Source: Acetatifactor sp. (GTDB lineage: Bacteria > Bacillota > Clostridia > Lachnospirales > Lachnospiraceae). Taken from it: a stretch of 10,631 bases of DNA. The number at the start of each line of letters is the position of its first letter. Positions within the stretch are counted from its first letter, which is position 1. Below the pieces are notes generated by a model, which had not been told where the DNA came from, ran no database searches, and saw only the letters and a list, made by a program, of their open reading frames with translations. Shown piece by piece: positions 1 through 4,257 of the stretch. The stretch is taken from the NCBI GenBank assembly GCA_024699575.1, contig JAILPF010000513.1:1-10631 (forward strand), in the 5' to 3' direction. Position numbers and translations under genes: made by a program.

Positions 1-91
1 TTGCTTCCCGATACCATTTCTTTTTGCGAATACCGAAAAACGCCATTAAAAACAGTACACACAGGACATCGGAAATGAAAACCAGTAGGAC
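1..91 (-). pseudogene. Fragment of a second CPBP protease gene, cut at both ends
   Basis: These 91 bases are identical, without a mismatch, to 2119-2209 inside the intact CPBP gene. On the minus strand they encode about residues 66 to 95 of that protein, in frame, including VLLVFISDVLCVLFLMAFFG. The match stops sharply at base 91, so this copy lacks the first 65 codons. It may continue to the left outside the window. No start codon or ribosome binding site precedes it: upstream, on the minus strand, lie unrelated sequence and the 3' end of the GyrI-like gene. Perfect identity suggests a recent duplication or gene conversion, or an assembly artefact. Whether the C-terminal half with the active-site motifs exists beyond the edge cannot be seen. 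Confidence 0.85.
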
Positions 92-94
92 ACA

Positions 95-110
95 TTGGTG
101 CCTGACACAA
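95..110. repeat. Imperfect palindrome at the edge of the duplicated CPBP fragment
   Basis: TTGGTGCCTGACACAA reads nearly the same on the other strand, with the two half-sites differing at two positions. It begins four bases after the 91-bp repeat ends, so it marks the duplication junction. It could be a small repetitive element, a recombination footprint or chance. No transposase is nearby. Confidence 0.3.
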
Positions 111-185
111 TTAAATCAACTCGATTCCTTTATTGTTTTCATTTAAGATTGCAAACGAACATCTCGAATTTCGCAATTACTTAAT

Positions 186-212
186 AAAAACAGCTTGATA
201 TTTGCAAATCTG
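186..212 (-). terminator. Terminator-like hairpin after the GyrI-like gene
   Basis: Read on the minus strand, CAGATTTG begins the element and a short CTG arm closes it, followed by TTTTTATT. The stem is weak, and ATTTGCAAAT inside it is a palindrome of its own. It has the same length and position as the clearer terminator at 4112-4137. Both come just after the conserved ATATAAATCAG that follows the stop codon, so the two appear to be homologous copies. Termination here is inferred mainly from that parallel. Confidence 0.45.
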
Positions 213-221
213 ATTTATATC

Positions 222-680
222 TTATAAAATGTTAGGGTTAATTCCCACATACACATCTATCTCTGTGTTTTCAGGGCTTAACATATCTGTTTTCTTGGCA
301 ACATTATATCCCACTGTTATTGGTTGCAAGCGTTGTTGCATTATATATTGGTTTAACTGATTACATGCATCTTGTACTCCCCTTGGATGCCCTTGATAAG
401 AAGCTACCACTGCATTAACAATTTTGATTTGTTTCTTAAAAACAAACTGATCTGTTGATTCAATGCTCCTATCTATCGGTATCAGCAATTCCACATCAAT
501 TACATCCCCCTCGATGGCGTAAGTAGCAGTTATTGGAGTGCCTACGCGCTTTGCGCCCTCTTTCTGAATATGGCATTCCATTTCTTTCCCTTTGCTCTCA
601 AGCTCATTCTGCTTTACTTTTCCTCTATAGCTAAAAACATTTTCTATATTTAATTCCTGTTTTTCTTTAATCTCTAGCAT
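222..680 (-). CDS. GyrI/SOUL-like effector-binding-type protein, 152 aa
   Basis: The function is not known with certainty. The protein has no signal peptide or membrane segment. Its pattern of short amphipathic strands, a glycine-rich turn (ASYQGHPRG, about residues 98-106), a helix (VQDACNQLNQYI) and a terminal strand (DVYVGINP) resembles the GyrI-like/SOUL effector-binding fold found alone or attached to AraC/MerR-type regulators. I choose ATG 680 over the upstream TTG at 713 because the paralogous remnant at 4152-4211 begins with the same MLEIKE and has AAAAGGAG in front of its ATG; here AAAGGG precedes the ATG. The gene lies last in the bacteriocin/immunity unit, 82 bases after the four-helix protein. 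It could bind a small molecule or a peptide, or be an accessory immunity factor; none of this is proven. Confidence 0.75.
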   Translation of the reverse strand: MLEIKEKQELNIENVFSYRGKVKQNELESKGKEMECHIQKEGAKRVGTPITATYAIEGDVIDVELLIPIDRSIESTDQFVFKKQIKIVNAVVASYQGHPRGVQDACNQLNQYIMQQRLQPITVGYNVAKKTDMLSPENTEIDVYVGINPNIL

Positions 681-762
681 TTCGCCCTTTCTGTACCTCG
701 TTTCCTGCAACAATATCCTTAATAATCTCTTTAATTCTTCTCACTTTTAATCAATTGATAAC

Positions 763-1110
763 TTAAAGTCCATTTTTCATACGAAATGATAATACAAAAA
801 ATAATCCAAATACACCTATCAAGATAAAAATTTGCCACACCAAACTGCCTGCTTGTGTTATTCTAGCTACCCACAAGAAGCTAGCAAGGTAGAATTCATA
901 AATTTGTGAAAGGAAAAGCATAACACTCTTTTTTTCTCCTCTTACATACCAATATACCAAAATTGGCATTACAACAGCAATCATAAAATGTGCAACCGCT
1001 TTTATAACTGTATCACTACCTACAATCAAATCAGATATAGATATCAAAATTGTAAAGGCAGCCACACCACTATAAAGATATTTTCCATAAATTCTATTTG
1101 CTTTTTCCAT
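763..1110 (-). CDS. Four-helix membrane protein, candidate bacteriocin immunity protein, 115 aa
   Basis: The protein is almost entirely hydrophobic, with four predicted membrane segments at about residues 11-31, 34-56, 62-84 and 87-109. They are separated by short charged turns such as RGEKKS, and the protein ends RMKNGL. The start is well supported: AAAGGAGG lies about seven bases before ATG 1110. The restored reading frame of the upstream bacteriocin ends at 1094, overlapping this start by 17 bases, so the two genes were made to be co-translated. Small polytopic membrane proteins directly after a bacteriocin gene commonly give self-immunity. I recognise no named family. The frameshift upstream now stops ribosomes at 1216, which could lower translation of this gene by loss of coupling, although its own ribosome binding site is strong. 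Confidence 0.8.
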   Translation of the reverse strand: MEKANRIYGKYLYSGVAAFTILISISDLIVGSDTVIKAVAHFMIAVVMPILVYWYVRGEKKSVMLFLSQIYEFYLASFLWVARITQAGSLVWQIFILIGVFGLFFVLSFRMKNGL

Positions 1111-1371
1111 TTAAAGACCTCCTTTGACATTTGTACACCAGTCCAGATCCAATATAGCATCCTGCGGTCGCTCCTGAAGCTGCAGCTCCGATAAGCATTG
1201 CTCCATATGCAGCTCCTACAAATGCAGAGGCAGGAGCACATGCAATGGCGATACATGCAGTACCTGCAATAGCAAGTCCAGCGCCAACACTCTCCCAATT
1301 GACACCCCATCAATTTTTTCCAATTCCATTGTCGAAAGCTGTGTGAATCCACTGTTTAAGACCATTTCCAT
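1094..1371 (-). pseudogene. Class II bacteriocin precursor, frameshifted at the double-glycine site
   Basis: From ATG 1371 (AGGAG ten bases upstream) the frame encodes a typical GG leader ending STMELEKIDG, then goes out of frame and stops at 1216 after 51 residues. Adding one base to the G run at 1305-1308 (CCCC on the plus strand) restores IDGG at the leader end. The frame then continues into a 69-residue core starting VNWESVGAGLAIAG and containing AYGAMLIGAAASGATAG, ending at TAG 1094-1096. The restored precursor is 92 aa, with a 23-aa leader. The core is small, hydrophobic, rich in Gly and Ala and has GxxxG motifs, as in two-peptide class II bacteriocins. It contains four Cys residues. 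The damage is exactly at the processing site. It may be a real loss of function, a reversible homopolymer slip or a sequencing error. Confidence 0.85.
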
Positions 1372-1410
1372 TTCTTTTTTTCTCCTTTTTCTTAAAATGT
1401 ATTTGTTCTT

Positions 1411-1454
1411 TACACTCATTCGAAAAAGCGATATACTTTACACGAGTACTTTTC
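1411..1454 (-). promoter_or_regulatory. Bacteriocin promoter box, copy 1
   Basis: This 44-base stretch aligns without gaps to 4004-4047 upstream of bacteriocin A, with about 33 of 44 bases identical. On the minus strand each copy holds two AAAGTA-type half-sites whose starts are 13 bases apart (AAAGTAC, then AAAGTATATC here). AGTGTAAA also lies between the box and the ribosome binding site in both. There is no good TTGACA -35 box, as expected for a promoter that needs an activator such as the LytTR regulator encoded here. The role is inferred; the conservation is seen. Confidence 0.6.
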
Positions 1455-1490
1455 CTGTGGAATCCTACTTCCGCTTGAGTGCTTACCTTG

Positions 1491-1528
1491 TGGCTTCCCT
1501 CTCGTTTGCGCAATTCGGTGGGAAGTCA
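1491..1528 (-). promoter_or_regulatory. Conserved stem-loop upstream of bacteriocin promoter, copy 1
   Basis: TGGCTTCCC (1491-1499) pairs with GGGAAGTCA (1520-1528): nine pairs with one G-T wobble. The loop contains TTGCGCAA. The equivalent element at 4068-4099 has a different stem sequence that still pairs perfectly and keeps TGCGCAA in the loop. On the minus strand no T run follows it here, so it does not look like a simple terminator. It lies upstream of the promoter box and downstream of the CPBP stop codon. Confidence 0.55.
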
Positions 1529-1542
1529 TTTTTTATATAAAT

Positions 1543-1555
1543 AGCCTGTTGGGCT
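1543..1555 (-). terminator. Weak hairpin just after the CPBP stop codon
   Basis: On the minus strand AGCC and GGCT form a four-pair stem around CAACA, followed by ATTTATATAAAAAA. It occupies the position of the better terminator at 4112-4137 in the parallel cassette and is flanked by the same ATATAAATCAG and TTTATATAAA words. The stem is too short to be a convincing terminator alone, so some read-through from the CPBP gene into the bacteriocin unit is possible. Confidence 0.3.
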
Positions 1556-1558
1556 GAT

Positions 1559-2404
1559 TTATATCGCATTCTCCAATTGTTCATCCTTTGGTTTATTACT
1601 GAAATATATCATTACTGTTCCTGTCATCAGTACGCCGCCTACAATTGCAAACAATATGCATGTTAATGTATCACTCTCCATATTACTCATTGAAAGAAGT
1701 TCACCACATGCGTTAAATATGCTGTGCATGATTATGGATGATATAATTGAATCTGTTTTTACCGCTGCGACTGCCCAAATGCATCCAATCACAAATGTGT
1801 ATGTCATCCATAGTGGCTGAAGATGTCCCACACCAAACAATAATGATGATAAGAGCACTGCTACAGTTACCGGCATCGCCCTTCTGAGTCTGGATAAAAT
1901 GATTCCACGGAAAAATATTTCCTCCGCAATGGGCGCAACCACAACTCCAAACAATATCGAGAAAGCTGTCATATTCTGGAATAATGCACCCGATGCTTCC
2001 TCATATTCTTCAAGCACAGATGCCGGCAACAGGTTCAGCACTCCATCCACCAGCAATGCCATTCCCAATCCCATAACTACAAGATACGGAATTTCTGTTT
2101 TTTGAATGTTCTTTATGTTTGCTTCCCGATACCATTTCTTTTTGCGAATACCGAAAAACGCCATTAAAAACAGTACACACAGGACATCGGAAATGAAAAC
2201 CAGTAGGACTTGATTGCTAAGCAGAAATTCTTCCGTCATTTGAGTTGCAGTAATCTGATCTATCATCTCACCGTTAAGTCCGCTTTGAACTCCGATGACA
2301 ACACCATATACTATGCTGCCCAAAATGCCAATCAGCAGTTGCATTCCAAAGAATAATAAGAGATAACAAGTTACTTTACCCAGTTGTTTTAATAAGTTTT
2401 TCAT
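1559..2404 (-). CDS. CPBP-family (Abi/CAAX-like) intramembrane protease, 281 aa
   Basis: This is a polytopic membrane protein with all three CPBP signature motifs: EEIFFR (E161, E162, R166), FGVGH (F190, H194) and HSIFN (H227, N231). These are the glutamates, histidines and asparagine of the family's active site. Around them are about seven or eight hydrophobic segments, beginning at residues 11-40. CPBP proteins are frequent in class II bacteriocin loci, where some act in self-immunity and others in peptide maturation; which applies here is not visible. I choose ATG 2404, although its ribosome binding site is poor. The open frame extends upstream through a TTG at 2437 without a better site. 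The stop codon TAA lies within the conserved ATATAAATCA word that opens the next bacteriocin promoter region. Residues 66-95 are duplicated perfectly at 1-91. Confidence 0.9.
   Translation of the reverse strand: MKNLLKQLGKVTCYLLLFFGMQLLIGILGSIVYGVVIGVQSGLNGEMIDQITATQMTEEFLLSNQVLLVFISDVLCVLFLMAFFGIRKKKWYREANIKNIQKTEIPYLVVMGLGMALLVDGVLNLLPASVLEEYEEASGALFQNMTAFSILFGVVVAPIAEEIFFRGIILSRLRRAMPVTVAVLLSSLLFGVGHLQPLWMTYTFVIGCIWAVAAVKTDSIISSIIMHSIFNACGELLSMSNMESDTLTCILFAIVGGVLMTGTVMIYFSNKPKDEQLENAI
2119..2209. repeat. 91-bp perfect direct repeat with 1-91
   Basis: This internal segment of the CPBP gene is identical to the left edge of the window at an offset of exactly 2118 bases. The repeat ends abruptly at 2209/91, where the two copies diverge completely. 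Its other end is unknown because copy one runs off the window. Two such direct repeats could recombine and delete the third bacteriocin, its immunity candidate and the GyrI-like gene. Confidence 0.95.
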
Positions 2405-2477
2405 GTTTATAACCCGTCTTTCTGCGAAAGCCACCAATACGATTATGAAACTGGTGGTACTCGCTAATCTATCGTTT

Positions 2478-2666
2478 TTAAGCTTCTTCCATTCTGTTAT
2501 TATCTTCGCTATAAGACTGACACACTGCAGAACACATGGAGGTGAGTGGCAGGACTGTATAGCGGCGGCCTCGTATGTTTATATGTTGTTGGTCATCCGT
2601 TAAAGGCATCAATGGCTTATTTGTGTTACCCTTTAATTCTCGCTATCCGCTACCTCTCTGTTTCAA
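2478..2666 (-). pseudogene. Doubtful broken small ORF between CPBP and the small membrane ORFs
   Basis: GGAGG at 2674-2678 stands seven bases before a TTG at 2664-2666, which opens the frame MKQRGSG, a TAG stop, then about 54 more codons in the same frame (including MPLTDDQQHINIRGRR) to TAA 2478. The translation resembles no family I know. A second minus-strand frame is also open from about 2574 into the CPBP start. The stretch 2438-2693 is otherwise without a clear gene. It may be the residue of a lost gene or inserted DNA; it may equally be non-coding. Confidence 0.2.
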
Positions 2667-2693
2667 ACTTTTTCCTCCAGTTTATAAATATCA

Positions 2694-2948
2694 TTACTCA
2701 ATGCTTTTCCTTTTGTCACAATGATATTGACAAAGATTTCCTATAATCAGTGGTATAGCATACTGAAACGGAAACCTCCACCATACATAAAGCAGATTTA
2801 TGTGAAAAGATACATATATCCTTTTTATACATTGTGGCAATCCCATTGAAGCAATTACATATGGAATTCCAAAACAACGTAAATCATAACCATTATAACT
2901 AACACAAGAAATCATTGTCATGAGGATACCAATACCTATAAAATTCAA
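2694..2948 (-). CDS. Small hydrophobic ORF, possibly the cut-off C-terminal half of the preceding ORF
   Basis: The frame opens with a TTG at 2948 and gives 84 residues with two hydrophobic stretches (IGIGILMTMISC near the start and YAIPLIIGNLC near the end) and a basic tail, CDKRKSIE. There is no good ribosome binding site for the TTG. It is in the same frame as the 55-aa ORF at 2958-3125 and separated from it only by one TGA and three codons. The simplest reading is one gene of about 143 codons interrupted by a nonsense codon; the alternative is two small proteins. It matches no family I recognise. Context suggests an immunity or other membrane protein of the bacteriocin A/B unit. Confidence 0.4.
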   Translation of the reverse strand: MNFIGIGILMTMISCVSYNGYDLRCFGIPYVIASMGLPQCIKRIYVSFHINLLYVWWRFPFQYAIPLIIGNLCQYHCDKRKSIE

Positions 2949-2957
2949 CGTATTTTT

Positions 2958-3125
2958 TCATTCTTCTGGTTTTTTCTTTGATTTATATCTAACAATCAGA
3001 GACAAAAAAGTCAAAACTAACCATAAAGTCAAAGTTACACAAAGCGCTATTTTTTCATTGGTCATAATAAGCATTGATATAATCATAAAAACAATTCCCA
3101 AGATAGCTAATATATTTGATTTCAT
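2958..3125 (-). CDS. Two-helix small membrane protein, candidate immunity protein, 55 aa
   Basis: MKSNILAILGIVFMIISM begins the first membrane segment (about residues 4-21). A second follows at about 26-45 (ALCVTLTLWLVLTFLSLIV), and the end is strongly charged (RYKSKKKPEE). AAAGGAGG precedes two adjacent ATG codons, at 3128 and 3125; 3125 has the better spacing (six bases) and is preferred. The gene lies about 240 bases after bacteriocin B and has its own candidate promoter. Small basic-tailed membrane proteins beside bacteriocin genes are often immunity proteins; this is inferred from context. The downstream in-frame ORF after its TGA raises the possibility that this is the N-terminal part of a longer broken gene. 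Confidence 0.65.
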   Translation of the reverse strand: MKSNILAILGIVFMIISMLIMTNEKIALCVTLTLWLVLTFLSLIVRYKSKKKPEE

Positions 3126-3189
3126 CATAATCCTCCTTTCTAAGTTCTTTTCACAAGAATCCAAAAGGAACTTGACATGTCACGAATTA

Positions 3190-3218
3190 ATTATCTATAA
3201 CTATTTTTTTCTTGCTAA
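3190..3218 (-). promoter_or_regulatory. Candidate promoter for the small membrane ORFs
   Basis: On the minus strand TTAGCA (3218-3213) is followed after 17 bases by GATAAT (3195-3190), close to the TTGACA/TATAAT consensus, about 65 bases before ATG 3125. This would let the small membrane ORFs be expressed apart from the bacteriocin A/B transcript. Confidence 0.4.
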
Positions 3219-3290
3219 TACAAATGATTTGTAACAGTCATCTCTTTCTCCATCAGTTTACAAACATTTTTATACAATAAGTATAAGATC

Positions 3291-3352
3291 GTAGCGCGGA
3301 AAATTTTCTTTTTTTACTTGCCAAGTCCAAAAAGAAAATCTCCTCACGCCAC
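3291..3352. repeat. 62-bp imperfect inverted repeat after bacteriocin B
   Basis: The left arm GTAGCGCGGAAAATTTTC plus a T run pairs with the right arm ending at 3352. The inner 11 pairs (3303-3313 with 3329-3339, ATTTTCTTTTT and AAAAAGAAAAT) are perfect. The outer part continues with about four mismatches and one bulge. The loop is about 15 bases, 3314-3328. It starts 17 bases after the bacteriocin B stop codon. It could slow or end transcription, protect the 3' end of the bacteriocin mRNA, or be a small mobile repeat. No T run follows it on the minus strand, so it is not a textbook terminator. Confidence 0.55.
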
Positions 3353-3368
3353 CTCATTAAATCACATA

Positions 3369-3650
3369 TTATGATATTGCGTCAGCAATAAAATCCCAAG
3401 CACTCTCAGCTGCACTTTTAGCGCCTGCATATCCTAAGCGAGCGCCTACCGCACCTGTTCCAATACCAACAACAACGCCTGCCGGTGTGGCAAAACCCAG
3501 AGTAGAACCAGTGGTAACGGAAAAGCCGCCCACAAAGCCTGCAGCTGCTCCTACTACGCCACCACAAACACCTACTCCTGTGCAAACCACTTCCTTAACG
3601 CCACCACCATTGATTAATAGTAAATCATCAGAAGATAAAATTTCGACCAT
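3369..3650 (-). CDS. Class II bacteriocin precursor B with GG leader, 93 aa
   Basis: The leader is short: MVEILSSDDLLLINGGG fits the GG-leader pattern (acidic DD, then LxxI before the glycines). Cleavage after Gly16 or Gly17 leaves a core of about 76-77 residues. The core starts VKEVVCTGVGVCGG, carries two Cys residues five apart, is rich in Gly, Ala and Val with several GxxxG motifs (GAAAGFVGG, GAVGARLG), and ends in a more polar helix (SAAESAWDFIADAIS). AAGGAGG lies seven bases before ATG 3650 and directly follows the stop of bacteriocin A, so the two are co-translated. Such pairs suggest a two-peptide (class IIb) bacteriocin, with the membrane-spanning helices meeting through GxxxG. The ABC exporter encoded here would process it. 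Pairing with A is inferred. Confidence 0.85.
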   Translation of the reverse strand: MVEILSSDDLLLINGGGVKEVVCTGVGVCGGVVGAAAGFVGGFSVTTGSTLGFATPAGVVVGIGTGAVGARLGYAGAKSAAESAWDFIADAIS

Positions 3651-3662
3651 ACCTTAGCCTCC

Positions 3663-3971
3663 TTAACCTAAATAACCAGCAGCTGCAACGCCTGCAGCTG
3701 CTCCAGCCACAAATCCACAAACACCACAAATTACTCCACCAACAATTGCCCCTGTTGCAACGCCTGCCGGAACCGCAACAACAGTAGCCGCTGTTCCTAT
3801 CCCTCCTATCATTGCGCCAAGAGCCGCACCAGACTGTGCTCCACCATAAGCACCTCCAATGCCACCAACGACACCTCCTACAACAAGTTGCCATAATTCA
3901 GCTCCACCTTCTGTTGTCATAATGTCGTCATACGACATTTCACAGAAACCATTGATAAACGTAATTTCCAT
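3663..3971 (-). CDS. Class II bacteriocin precursor A with GG leader, 102 aa
   Basis: The 23-residue leader ends in DIMTTEGG; the 79-residue core starts AELWQLVVGG. The core is extremely rich in Gly and Ala and hydrophobic, with repeated GxxxG-type motifs (GGVVGGIGGAYGG, GAALGAMIGG). It has a Cys pair (ICGVC) near the end and terminates GVAAAGYLG. GAGGAG lies ten bases before ATG 3971. Upstream are the promoter box and stem-loop shared with the third bacteriocin; downstream, the stop codon TAA touches the ribosome binding site of bacteriocin B. The family expectation is membrane pore formation in related bacteria after leader removal by the C39 exporter. I do not recognise a named bacteriocin. 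The leader contains an unusual Cys (GFCEMSY). Confidence 0.87.
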   Translation of the reverse strand: MEITFINGFCEMSYDDIMTTEGGAELWQLVVGGVVGGIGGAYGGAQSGAALGAMIGGIGTAATVVAVPAGVATGAIVGGVICGVCGFVAGAAAGVAAAGYLG

Positions 3972-4003
3972 TATTTAAAATCTCCTCTTCTCTTAATTGT
4001 TTT

Positions 4004-4047
4004 TACACTATTTAAGAAAAGTGATATACTTAACCTAGGTACTTTTC
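4004..4047 (-). promoter_or_regulatory. Bacteriocin promoter box, copy 2 (bacteriocins A and B)
   Basis: This is the homologue of 1411-1454. On the minus strand the half-sites are AAAGTACC and TAAGTATATC, again starting 13 bases apart, followed by AGTGTAAA. It lies 33 bases upstream of ATG 3971 and probably drives bacteriocins A and B. As in copy 1, there is no consensus -35 box. The LytTR regulator at 8001-8750 is the natural candidate to bind it. Confidence 0.6.
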
Positions 4048-4067
4048 TTAAAGTGCTTGTGATTAAA

Positions 4068-4099
4068 GGCTCTGATAGTTGCGCATACTTTTCAGAGCC
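4068..4099 (-). promoter_or_regulatory. Conserved stem-loop upstream of bacteriocin promoter, copy 2
   Basis: GGCTCTGA (4068-4075) pairs perfectly with TCAGAGCC (4092-4099), and the loop carries TTGCGCA. On the minus strand it is followed by TTTAATC, so it may also terminate weakly. The stem sequence differs wholly from the copy at 1491-1528 while pairing is kept, which points to selection for structure. Confidence 0.55.
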
Positions 4100-4111
4100 C
4101 TTGCTTTATAT

Positions 4112-4137
4112 AAAACAGTTTGTCTTTGACAAATCTG
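4112..4137 (-). terminator. Rho-independent terminator after the exporter operon and gene remnant
   Basis: On the minus strand CAG-A-TTTGTC pairs with GACAAACTG around an AAA loop: nine pairs with one bulged A. TTTT and then ATAT follow. It lies just after the remnant of the GyrI-like gene and would separate the regulator/exporter transcript from the bacteriocin A/B promoter. Confidence 0.7.
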
Positions 4138-4151
4138 ATTTATATTGTTTT

Positions 4152-4211
4152 CTACAAGCTGTTTGGACTAATCCCCACATACAACTCTTGATTCTCTTTA
4201 ATTTCTAACAT
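4152..4211 (-). pseudogene. 19-codon remnant of a second GyrI-like gene with its middle deleted
   Basis: The complete mini-frame reads MLEIKENQELYVGISPNSL and stop. The first ten residues match the start of the 152-aa protein at 222-680 (MLEIKEKQEL), and the last nine match its end (YVGINPNIL). About 133 codons between them are missing, and the deletion kept the frame. The start keeps a strong AAAAGGAG site four bases before the ATG, better than that of the full-length gene. Synonymous differences from the intact copy show an old paralogue, not a recent duplicate. The same ATATAAATCAG and hairpin follow both genes. It is most likely dead; translation of a 19-aa peptide remains formally possible. 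Confidence 0.8.
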
Positions 4212-4257
4212 ATTACTCCTTTTGACGAACTAAGTGATGATTGGTAAGAAACTCGTG

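Noticed and set aside
1044..1352. Cys- and Trp-rich minus-strand frame that looks like a Cys-rich peptide
   Set aside because: It is the third frame of the bacteriocin region. The leader frame plus the one-base-shifted core explain the sequence, and this frame has no ribosome binding site of its own.
3172..3180. TTGACATGT resembling part of the 9088-9100 operator
   Set aside because: It is a single nine-base match without the second repeat 21 bp away and without the TGGTAT part, so chance is likely.
3253..3357. 34-codon minus-strand frame beginning MRWREEIFF
   Set aside because: It lies within the inverted repeat after bacteriocin B, has no ribosome binding site, and is simply the translation of the hairpin arms.
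3628..3894. Minus-strand frame rich in Trp, Arg and Cys across bacteriocin A
   Set aside because: It is the out-of-frame reading of the GGN/GCN codons of bacteriocin A; its composition is the artefact expected from shifting Gly/Ala codons by one base.
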